A stretch of DNA of 64,000 bases from Mycobacterium bourgelatii (GTDB lineage: Bacteria; Actinomycetota; Actinomycetes; Mycobacteriales; Mycobacteriaceae), in contig NZ_BLKZ01000001.1 of assembly GCF_010723575.1 (NCBI RefSeq), positions 1,612,001 to 1,676,000 on the forward strand, read 5' to 3'. Positions 16,641 to 24,631 of this stretch are shown here, piece by piece. The position numbers were made by a program, and so were the translations under genes. Numbering within the stretch: the stretch's first letter is position 1; every line of letters begins with the position of its first letter. A model generated the notes under the pieces. The model ran no database searches. It was not told the DNA's origin and saw nothing but the letters and a program-made list of their open reading frames with translations.

Positions 16641-17135
16641 ATGACTCTCCCCTCTCGGTTACCACGGCAGTGCGTCGCCAACGCCTGGTTCGGCGAGCAC
16701 TTCGGGACCCCGCTACCCCGCGAACTGCGGGATGAGGCCGGCGCGATGTCATGGGACAGCTTCGCGGCAGCCTATGGTCACAGCGCCGGTCCGCTGCGGT
16801 TAAGGCACTTCACCTGCACTGACTCGGAGCGGCCCGCCGGGCGCCTCGGCCCGCAGGCCCGCAACTTCCGGGCGGTGCTCGCAGTCGGCGACCACATCAA
16901 TACCTGTGCCGTCGCCGCCAGCGGCCCCGTCGCGGCTCTCACGGCGATGCTGCACGCGCGCGGGATCACGTTGGAAACATTGAGCTTTCACCAGATGCAG
17001 TCCGAAGACTGCACCGCCACCTTCATCCGGGGCAGCAACGGACAACGCGGCGAATGGGCGCTGGGTCTAGCGGACGACCCGACCGAGTCCGCGCTGCGCG
17101 CCGTCATCGCCTGCGCCAACCGGTTAGTTGCCTAA
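16641..17135 (+). CDS. Stand-alone LeuA regulatory (dimer) domain protein
   Basis: 164 residues. The sequence parallels the C-terminus of mycobacterial 2-isopropylmalate synthase (LeuA): a linker resembling LPRRL...MWDAF (here LPRELRDEAGAMSWDSFAA at about 25-43), then a regulatory domain with GPVAALTAMLHARG (about 94-107), FHQMQ, and the end ALRAVIACANRL. The catalytic TIM barrel is absent. In full LeuA this domain binds leucine for feedback inhibition. A free copy could modulate LeuA or sense leucine; this is inference. The start ATG is 9 nt after AGAGAAG. A Leu/Val attenuator-like leader precedes it. It converges on cyp136 with a 16-nt gap. Confidence 0.65.
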   Translation: MTLPSRLPRQCVANAWFGEHFGTPLPRELRDEAGAMSWDSFAAAYGHSAGPLRLRHFTCTDSERPAGRLGPQARNFRAVLAVGDHINTCAVAASGPVAALTAMLHARGITLETLSFHQMQSEDCTATFIRGSNGQRGEWALGLADDPTESALRAVIACANRLVA

Positions 17136-17151
17136 CTCGGCAACGGGCGGA

Positions 17152-18630
17152 TTACAGCGGGCGCAGGACTATCGGCATTCCGTCCATCGGTATGGGCATG
17201 CCGGCGTAGTCCCAGCGCGGCTGGTAACCGGGCTTGGGCAGTTCCAGACGGTAGCGGCGCAGCAGGCGGTGCATGATCGTCTTCACTTCCAGCTGCCCGA
17301 ACACCATCCCGATGCACTTGTGCGGTCCGCCGCCGAACGGCGAGAACGCATACCGGTGCCGCTTGTGCTCGTTGCGCGGCTCGGTGAACCGTTCCGGGTC
17401 GAACTTCATCGGATCGGTCCACAGTGCCGGGAGCCGGTGGTTCAAGCCCGGGTAGGCGATGACGTTGGTGTCCTTTGGCAGGTAGTGGCCCAGCAGTTCG
17501 GTGTCGCGCACCGTGCGGCGCATCGCCCACTGCACTGGCGTCACCAGCCGGATCGACTCGTTGAGGACCAGGTCGAGGGACTCCAGCTTCTCCAGCGACT
17601 CGATGTCGACTGGACCGTCACCGAGGCGGTCCGACTCGTCACGGCAACGTTCCTGCCATTCCGGGTGGGCGGCCAGGTTGTAGGCCATGGTGGTGGCCGT
17701 CGACGTGGACGTGTCGTGCGCGGCCATCATCAGGAAGATCATGTGGTTGACGATGTCCTCGTCGGAGAATCGGTTGCCGTCCTCGTCCTCGGTGCGACAC
17801 AGCACCGACAGCAGGTCGTCGCCCTCCTTGGCGCGCTGCTCCTTGACCCGCTCGGCGAAGTAGTTCTCCAGCAACTCGCGCGCCTTGAGTCCGCGCCACC
17901 ACGTGAACGGTGGCACGCCGGTGCGGATGATCGCGTTGCCGGCCCGAGTGGTGATGGTGAACGCCTTGTTGACCTTGGTGACCAACTCATGGTCGGTGCC
18001 GGGTTCGTGACCCATGAACACCATCGAGGCGATGTCGAGGGTCAGTTCTTTCATGGCCGGATACAGCAGGAAGCGCGCGTCGTTGGCGACCCAGTCGTTA
18101 GCGATCACCTGCGAGATGACCTTGTCCATCTGCTCGACGTACCCGACGAGCCGCGAACGGACGAACGCCTCCTGCATGATCCGTCGGTGGAACATGTGTT
18201 CGTCGAAGTCGAGCAGCATCAGGCCACGGCGGAAGAACGGGCCGATTACCGGAACCCAACCCTGTTGGGAGTAGTCCTTGTTGCGGTTGGAGTAGATGAT
18301 CTGCGCCGCGTCGGGACCCAGAGCCGCGACAGCCGGCAGGACCGGGGAATCGCCGAATATGAGTGGTCCCTGGGTTTCGTACAGGAACATCAGGTAATCC
18401 GGGCCGCCGCGCAACATCTCGATCATGTGGCCGAGGATCGGCAACCCGGCATCGCCGGTGACCGGCTTGAGGCCACTGCCGGCGGGCGGCTCGGCGAGTA
18501 TCCGCTGCGGAAATTCCGTCTTCAGCAGTCGCCGTTCCAGCAGACCCATGCCGGGAAAGTTGTTGAACGAGGGGGTGAGTCGACGTTTCGCCTGGTCAAG
18601 CAAGTACGCCGGGGTGCTGATCGTCGCCAT
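17152..18630 (-). CDS. cyp136: Cytochrome P450 (CYP136-like)
   Basis: 492 residues. P450 hallmarks are the I-helix oxygen-activation motif AAHDTST (about 302-308), the K-helix ExxR as ESIR, the PERF meander motif (DPERFTEP), and the heme loop FGGGPHKCIG with the thiolate cysteine at residue 439. It matches M. tuberculosis Rv3059 in context. The long N-terminal segment lacks a clear membrane anchor. P450s need a ferredoxin or reductase partner; none is adjacent. The gene is divergent from a TetR gene, with a perfect inverted repeat between them, so that TetR probably controls it. Confidence 0.92.
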   Translation of the reverse strand: MATISTPAYLLDQAKRRLTPSFNNFPGMGLLERRLLKTEFPQRILAEPPAGSGLKPVTGDAGLPILGHMIEMLRGGPDYLMFLYETQGPLIFGDSPVLPAVAALGPDAAQIIYSNRNKDYSQQGWVPVIGPFFRRGLMLLDFDEHMFHRRIMQEAFVRSRLVGYVEQMDKVISQVIANDWVANDARFLLYPAMKELTLDIASMVFMGHEPGTDHELVTKVNKAFTITTRAGNAIIRTGVPPFTWWRGLKARELLENYFAERVKEQRAKEGDDLLSVLCRTEDEDGNRFSDEDIVNHMIFLMMAAHDTSTSTATTMAYNLAAHPEWQERCRDESDRLGDGPVDIESLEKLESLDLVLNESIRLVTPVQWAMRRTVRDTELLGHYLPKDTNVIAYPGLNHRLPALWTDPMKFDPERFTEPRNEHKRHRYAFSPFGGGPHKCIGMVFGQLEVKTIMHRLLRRYRLELPKPGYQPRWDYAGMPIPMDGMPIVLRPL

Positions 18631-18684
18631 TGACGCTCCTTCGCCGTTATGTGGCAGCCGTCACTTACCCCCAATATTTGGGTC

Positions 18685-18706
18685 AAACTTGACGGCTGTC
18701 AAGTTT
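18685..18706. promoter_or_regulatory. TetR operator between cyp136 and the TetR gene
   Basis: AAACTTGAC and GTCAAGTTT form a perfect 9-bp inverted repeat separated by 4 nt. It lies 55 nt from the cyp136 start and 34 nt before the TetR start. A second small palindrome (CCCAA-TAT-TTGGG) is immediately to its left. Confidence 0.65.
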
Positions 18707-18739
18707 TCGTTTTGGCTTGCGGTGGTGCAAGGTCGACAT

Positions 18740-19393
18740 GTGAGCACCCAGCCAGACGCCCAGCCCGAACCGGGCGGGCCGGCCTTGCGCCGGCGAGGTG
18801 ACAAGCAGCGGCAGGCCATCGTGCAAGCGGTCCGCGAGCTACTCCAGGAAAAGCCGTTTAGCGAGCTGTCGGTCAGCGCGATCAGCCTTCGGGCCGGCGT
18901 CGCTCGCTCTGGGTTCTACTTCTACTTCGATACCAAGTACGCCGTACTCGCCCAGATCGTGGCCGAAGCCGCCGAAGAACTCGAAGAGCTCACACACTAC
19001 TTCGCGCCCCGCCAACCCGATGAGTCTCCCGAAGAGTTCGCCAAACGCATGGTTCGTAGCGCCGCGGCCGTCTACTCGCACAACGACCCGGTCATGACCG
19101 CCTGTAATGCGGCCCGGCACACCGATGTCGAGATCCGCGAAATTCTGGAGCGACAGTTTGAGGTGCTGCTGCGCCAGATTGTCGGTGTGGTCGAAGCGGA
19201 ACTGAAGGCCGGGACCGTGCATCCGATCAGTGACGATCTCCCGACGTTGATCCGGACCCTGGCGGCCACGACCGCGCTGGTGCTCACCGGTGACCCCCTC
19301 ATGGTGGGTCGCGACAGTGATCCGGAACGCCGGGTGCGGGTGCTCGAACAGATGTGGCTCAATTCGCTGTGGGGCGGTTCGACAGAGTCCTAG
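18740..19393 (+). CDS. TetR-family regulator, divergent from cyp136
   Basis: 217 residues from the GTG at 18740; the ORF is open far upstream into cyp136 but this start gives the length of the M. tuberculosis equivalent Rv3058c. The N-terminal HTH is clear: FSELSVSAISLRAGVARSGFYFYF (split across about residues 37-60), with the TetR-typical FYFYFDTKYAVLAQ recognition end. The C-terminal ligand domain is not informative. The divergent perfect inverted repeat suggests autoregulation and control of cyp136; it may also affect the SDR 73 nt downstream. Confidence 0.88.
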   Translation: MSTQPDAQPEPGGPALRRRGDKQRQAIVQAVRELLQEKPFSELSVSAISLRAGVARSGFYFYFDTKYAVLAQIVAEAAEELEELTHYFAPRQPDESPEEFAKRMVRSAAAVYSHNDPVMTACNAARHTDVEIREILERQFEVLLRQIVGVVEAELKAGTVHPISDDLPTLIRTLAATTALVLTGDPLMVGRDSDPERRVRVLEQMWLNSLWGGSTES

Positions 19394-19434
19394 TCGGCGT
19401 CCTAGTTGCCGTCCTAGGTGGTGGGTCTAGTTGG
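19387..19434 (+). repeat. 12-bp tandem repeat spanning the TetR stop codon
   Basis: Four units of 12 bp with the theme GTCCTAGTNGNC begin at 19387, 19399, 19411 and 19423, the last degenerate. Because the period is a multiple of three, each unit repeats the TAG stop in frame. Confidence 0.65.
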
Positions 19435-19465
19435 GGACGGCGGTACCGCCGGTATCGTCACGACC

Positions 19466-20338
19466 ATGTTGCAGAAGGCATCCGGCCCGTACTTCGCTGA
19501 CAAACGCTGCTTCGTCACCGGCGCAGCCAGCGGCATCGGCCGTGCCACCGCTCTGCGACTTGCGGCGCAGGGCGCCGAGCTATATCTGACCGACCGAGAC
19601 CATGAGGGTCTGGAGCAAACCGTGTCCGACGCCCGCGCGCTGGGCGCACTGGTGCCCGAGCATCGCGTGCTGGACATCTCCGACTACGACGAGGTCGCCG
19701 CCTTCGCGGCGGACATCCACAGCAGGCGCCCGAGCATGGATGCGGTGTTCAACATCGCCGGCGTATCTGCGTGGGGCACGGTTGACCGGCTCACCCACGA
19801 GCAGTGGAACAAGATGGTCTCCATCAACCTGATGGGCCCCATCCACGTCATCGAGACGTTCGTGCCGGCGATGGTGGCGGCGGGCCGGGGCGGGCATGTC
19901 GTCAACGTGTCGTCGGCGGCAGGGTTGGTCGCGTTCCCGTGGCACGCCGCCTACAGCGCCAGCAAGTTCGGGCTGCGCGGACTTTCCGAGGTGTTGCGTT
20001 TCGACTTGGCCCGACACCGCATCGGGGTGTCCGTCGTGGTGCCGGGTGCGGTGAAGACCCCGCTGGTCAATACCGTCGAGATCGCCGGCGTTGACCGCAG
20101 CGACCCGAAGGTCAGTCGTTGGGTTGACCGTTTCAGCGGGCACGCCGTGTCACCAGAGAAAGCCGCCGAAAAGATCCTGGCCGGGGTCGCAAAGAATAGG
20201 TACCTGATCTACACGTCGCCCGACATTCGGGCGCTTTATGCCTTCAAACGACTGGCCTGGTGGCCGTACAGCGTGGCGATGCGGCAGGTCAACGCGATCT
20301 TCACACGCGCGCTTCGGCCCAGTCCGGTGCCGCGCTGA
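19466..20338 (+). CDS. Short-chain dehydrogenase/reductase
   Basis: 290 residues from ATG 19466, close to M. tuberculosis Rv3057c (287). The cofactor motif TGAASGIG lies at about residues 18-25; NIAG, the serine in NVSSAAG and the catalytic YSASK follow. The extended C-terminus after residue 240 (RYLIYTSPDIRALY and a basic tail) is typical of this mycobacterial SDR subgroup and may associate with the membrane. An upstream GTG at 19418 falls in the tandem repeat and is unlikely to be the start. Substrate unknown; position next to cyp136 and its regulator suggests a linked oxidation pathway (inference). Confidence 0.87.
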   Translation: MLQKASGPYFADKRCFVTGAASGIGRATALRLAAQGAELYLTDRDHEGLEQTVSDARALGALVPEHRVLDISDYDEVAAFAADIHSRRPSMDAVFNIAGVSAWGTVDRLTHEQWNKMVSINLMGPIHVIETFVPAMVAAGRGGHVVNVSSAAGLVAFPWHAAYSASKFGLRGLSEVLRFDLARHRIGVSVVVPGAVKTPLVNTVEIAGVDRSDPKVSRWVDRFSGHAVSPEKAAEKILAGVAKNRYLIYTSPDIRALYAFKRLAWWPYSVAMRQVNAIFTRALRPSPVPR

Positions 20339-20393
20339 CGTTCGCGGTTCACCGGAACGTCGATAGCGGGGGTGTCAGCAGCGTTCTTCGGCG

Positions 20394-22879
20394 TCAGAGC
20401 GCGCTCTGCCCGTTGCTGCCGTTGTTATTGACACCGGTTCTGCCGAAGCCGCCCTGGCCACCGACCCCGCCGACCGCGCCGCCATTGCCTCCGCCATTCC
20501 CGAGGGTCGCGATGCCCGCGCCCCCGGTCGGCGGGGCGCCGGCGTTCTGACCATCACCTGCCGAACTGTAGGCGCCGCCCCCGCCACCACCACCTACCGC
20601 GTCCGTTGCGGTTGCACCGGCGCCGCCTTGCGTATTGGGGGCAAGTTCGACGGTGGTGCCGCCGCCCTTGCCGCCGTTGCCGCCCACACCGCTTGCCGAG
20701 CCGGCGCCGCCTCCACCGCCGCCGCCACCGCCGATGTCCTGTTGGTTGGCGGCGGCATAACCACCGGCGCCGCCCCCGCCTCCGCCGCCGCCCTTGCCGC
20801 CGGTTGCGGCGGCCGCGTCGTCACCCTCGGCGCCGCCACCGCCGCCCCCGCCGAGCCCGCGTTCCATGCTTGCCTCATGGGTGAAGATCGCGGTGCCGCC
20901 GTCGCCACCGGCACCGCCCGATCCGCCCGAATTGGCCGTACCAGCGAAGCCCCCCGGGCCGTCACCAGCGCTGCCGCCTTTGCCACCAGCGCCCCCGCCG
21001 CCGCCACCACCGGCGCGAGCGACCTGGTCGCCGGGAGTGTTGGTCGCCTTGCCGCCGTCACCGCCGCTACCACCAGCACCACCCAGGCCGCCGTCTCCGT
21101 TGGTCGCGCCCGTGGGGGCGGCACCTCCGTCGCCGCCATTTCCACCTCGGCCGCCATCACCACCCTGGCCCGCGCCCGCGAAATTCGACGACGAAGAGCC
21201 ACCGTCACCGCCACTACCCCCGGCACCGCCCTGGGCGCCAGCGCCGGCCTTGGCGCCCGCACCGAGGGCCGCCCCGCCGGTACCTCCGGCGCCGCCGCTG
21301 CCACCATTGCCGCCGTGACCCGACTGGTTGAGGGTGCGCGGCACACCCTTGGCGCCGCCACCCCCGTCGCCGCCGATGCCGGCGTCGCCGCCGTCCCCGT
21401 AGGCGCCGCCGGTACCGCCGGCGCCGGCCGCCCCGCCGGCACCGCCGTTACCGCCCGTACCGCCATTACCGCCGTTGTCGCCGGTAGCGAGACCGGACGC
21501 GTCAAAACCGGCGCCCCCTGCACCGCCATGGCCGCCCTTGCCGCCGTTGCCGGCCGCCACACCTGCACCTCCGGCGTCACCACCGGCGCCACCCGCGCCA
21601 CCGTGACCGCCCGCGCCACCATCGGCTGCGCTGCTCGTGCCTGTCATGCCGGCGGCTCCGTTACCCCCGGCACCGCCGTCGCCGCCAACACCGGCGGTGC
21701 CGGCGACGGCGCCACTGCCGCCCGCACCCCCGTCACCGCCTCGACCGCCCTGGCTACCGGCTGTGCCGGGAGCCGCGCTAAGAGTGGCCGCGTCGTAGCC
21801 GGCACCGCCGTGCCCGCCAGCACCTCCTGCGCCACCGTTACCGATGGAGCCCGTCGCGCCGACGGACCCGAACAATCCGCCCGCACCGCCGGCACCACCG
21901 GCCCCGGCATTGCCGCCGGAGCCGCCATGACCACCAAGACCGCCAGCGGTGGCGAAGTCAGTACCGGCAATACCGGCGGCACCGATGCCGCCATTCCCGC
22001 CCGTGCCGCTAGCGCCGCCGGCCCCACCATTGCCCCACAGCCCGATACTGCCGCCGCCGGCGCCGCCGGCCCCGCCATCCCCACCGGCCGTACCCGATCC
22101 ACCGTTCAAACCCGGTCCCGCCGCGGCACCCGCGCCGCCGGCGCCGCCGAGCCCGCCGGCCCCGCCGGCCCCGCCGGCATAGAACGCCAAAGCCCTGTTC
22201 AGGCCGCCGGCCCCGCCGGCCCGCCAGCACCGCCAGCCAGGGTGTCAGTGCCCGCACCGCCAGCCCCGCCAGCGCCGCCGTGCCCGCCGAAGCCGCCTAA
22301 GAACCCTCCTGCACCACCGCGCCCGCCATTCGCGCCGGCCGTGGCGGTGGCGCCGGCCCCACCGGCTCCGCCCGACCCGCCATTGCCGAACAGGCCCGCG
22401 TCACCGCCAGCCCCACCGGCCTTGCCGGTTGCCCCCGAACCACCGTTGCCGCCGTTGCCCCACAAGATCCCGCCGGCACCACCTGCTTGGCCGGTGCCCG
22501 GCGCGCCATCGACGCCGTCACCGATCAGCGGACGGCCCAACAAGATGTTGGTGGGCGTATTGATCAGGTCGAGCAGGGCCTGCAGAGGTCCCGCGTTGGC
22601 GGCCTCCGCGGCTGCATAACTGGCCGCACTCGAGACCACCCCCTGCGCCAACGCGTCGTGAAACAGCGCAGCCTGCGCGCTCAGCGACTGATACTGCCGG
22701 GCATAACCGCCGAACACCGCCGCGATCGCCGCCGACACCTCATCCTGCGCTGCCGCAGTCACCGACGTCGTCCAGCCCGCAGCCGCCGCATTAGCCGCCC
22801 GAAGCGTCGTGCCGATGCCTGTCAGATCCTGGCCGGCGGCAGCCACGGCTTCCGGCGAAATACTCACAAAAGCCGACAT
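20394..22879 (-). pseudogene. PE_PGRS protein gene, frameshifted
   Basis: The gene opens with a good PE domain (MSAFVSISPEAVAAAGQDL, about 100 residues) and the PE-PGRS junction LLGRPLIGDGVDG, then continues with GGAGG/GNGG repeats. The first frame stops at 22199, while the second frame runs on from about 22190 to 20394 with another 598 residues of PGRS ending GVNNNGSNGQSAL. A one-base change inside the GGC/CCG repeats at about 22205-22230 reconnects the two frames. Either the gene is disrupted (or switchable by slippage) or this is a sequencing error in a GC repeat. PE_PGRS proteins are exported by ESX-5 to the cell surface. Confidence 0.85.
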
Positions 22880-23053
22880 CAGAAACTCCCATCGACGGGA
22901 AAGGCTGCGGCTGACGAGGGATCAACCGGCTGGAAGCAATTCCGGGAGCATAGTTGACTTTCCTACCGATTGTTGGGTAAACGCTCCGCACGGTGAATCA
23001 GTCACGGCCAGGCGCTGAAAAATGGTACCGGGCGAACCGACAAACTCGATTAG

Positions 23054-24109
23054 CTAGCCGGGCAGTTCGAGCTCCAGTCGGACGCCGAGTAGTCGGACCG
23101 GCCGGTCCAGCTCGAACAATCCCAGGATGCGTAGAGCGGCGTCAATGATGACGTCGGCTTCGGTGGTGGGCTTATCGAGTTTGCGAATTTTCGTGCGCGT
23201 GTAGAACGTTGCGGTCCGGACGGTGACCGCCACCCGGGTGACGATACGGGATTCCGCAATTACCTCGTCCAGTGCCCGTTGCGCCAATTCCTTTATCGCC
23301 GAATTCATTTCGGCTCGGTCGGTAAGGTCGCGCGGGAAGGTGACGACGTGGCTGCGCGAGCGCGGGATCCAAGGCTCGGCGCTGACGTTCGTGTCTCCGC
23401 CGCCCTTGGCGAGCAGGAGCAGCCACAGGCCGGTGCGCGGCCCGAATGCCGATGTGAGCAATTCACCATCGCTGTTAGCCAGTTGATGGACGGTCGATAT
23501 ATCAAGCGTTGCAAGCTTTTTAGCGGTTTTCGGGCCAACGCCCCACAACGAGTCGACCGAGCGGTCGGCCATCAAAGTCATCCAGTTGGCGTCGGTGAGG
23601 GTGAAAATTCCGGCCGGTTTGGCAAAACCGGTGGCGACCTTGGCCCGCTGCTTGTTGTCGCTGATCCCTACCGAGCAGGACAGCCCGGTCTGCGACAGCA
23701 CGACGGAACGGATCCGTTCGGCGACCTGCTGCGGATCGGTCGACGCGGGCACGCCGACGTACGCCTCGTCCCACCCCCATACCTCGACGGGATGTCCAAG
23801 GTCGCGCAACAAGGCCATCACTTCGTCGGAAGCCGCGTCGTACGCTGCCGGGTCCGAGGGCAGGAAGGTGGCGTCCGGGCAGCGTCGGGCGGCGCTGCGC
23901 AGCGGCATCCCGGCCTGCACCCCGAGTTTTCGGGCTTCATACGAGGCGCAGGTGACCACTTTGCGTGGCTCCGTGGGATCGCCGCTCCCGCCCACAATCA
24001 CCGGTAGCCCCACCAGTTCCGGGCGGCGGCGCAGTTCCACGGACGCCAAGAATTGGTCGAGGTCGACGTGCAGGACCCAGTCGTGCTGCGGGTTGTTCGG
24101 ACCGGTCAC
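23054..24109 (-). CDS. dinP: Y-family DNA polymerase IV (DinB2/DinP)
   Basis: 351 residues from GTG 24109; TTG or ATG-like starts up to 24148 would add a non-conserved leader. It matches M. tuberculosis Rv3056. Metal ligands are D16 and D18 in HVDLDQF, and DE in the EVWGWDEAY motif near residue 110. The steric-gate position after DQF is leucine rather than Phe or Tyr. In mycobacterial DinB2 this leucine is known to permit ribonucleotide insertion, so the enzyme is probably sugar-promiscuous. The fingers, HhH motif (VGPKTAKKLATL) and little finger domain are complete. The C-terminus ends LLGVRLELELPG with no beta-clamp peptide obvious. Confidence 0.92.
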   Translation of the reverse strand: MTGPNNPQHDWVLHVDLDQFLASVELRRRPELVGLPVIVGGSGDPTEPRKVVTCASYEARKLGVQAGMPLRSAARRCPDATFLPSDPAAYDAASDEVMALLRDLGHPVEVWGWDEAYVGVPASTDPQQVAERIRSVVLSQTGLSCSVGISDNKQRAKVATGFAKPAGIFTLTDANWMTLMADRSVDSLWGVGPKTAKKLATLDISTVHQLANSDGELLTSAFGPRTGLWLLLLAKGGGDTNVSAEPWIPRSRSHVVTFPRDLTDRAEMNSAIKELAQRALDEVIAESRIVTRVAVTVRTATFYTRTKIRKLDKPTTEADVIIDAALRILGLFELDRPVRLLGVRLELELPG

Positions 24110-24148
24110 CGGCCGCGCAGCTTGCGGGTCACGTCGTCGGCGCCGCAC

Positions 24149-24631
24149 TCGCCGCGTGTCTGCGCAGCGGGGGCGCCCAATTCGCCCAAACGCTGAACAT
24201 CGTTCACGACTGCACTGTAGCTCTGGGCTAAGGGATCGGACCGCAGCCAGGTTGCCTGGGTGCTCCGTGGTTAGCTGGGACCAGCTAGAAATTTACCTTC
24301 CTGTTAGAAAATAATTGTATGCGACGTCAATAAAATGGCTGCAGTTTCGCACGCACTAAAAGCTGCGGATGTGACTGTGCAATATGCAAGGTTCTGGTGC
24401 GTCAATTGTGCGATTTGACCGTGTAGCGATAGGTATACCGCTGGAATAGTCAGTCCGCGTTCAGCATCCGCCGCCATTGGAGAGCAAGAGATAAGGCGCG
24501 TGGTAGTTGGCCACCGCAGTAGGCCGTGTCTTTTCGCTTCATGTCGGCGCATGGCCAACCTGCCTGGCGACTGCGCTCGCGGTCTGGCTCCCCTCTCATT
24601 TCAAGTTTTTCGAGGTCAGGAGCCCGCTACC
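24149..24631. other. AT-rich intergenic region upstream of the LAL regulator
   Basis: About 480 nt without a convincing gene. The part from roughly 24285 to 24480 is distinctly richer in A/T than its surroundings (for example AGAAAATAATTG). Such islands often bind Lsr2 in mycobacteria. It probably holds the promoter of the downstream regulator. Confidence 0.4.

Noticed and set aside
20628..22619. 663-codon ORF antisense to the PE_PGRS gene
   Set aside because: It arises from the GGC/GCC repeats and has only Ala/Thr/Gly repeats.
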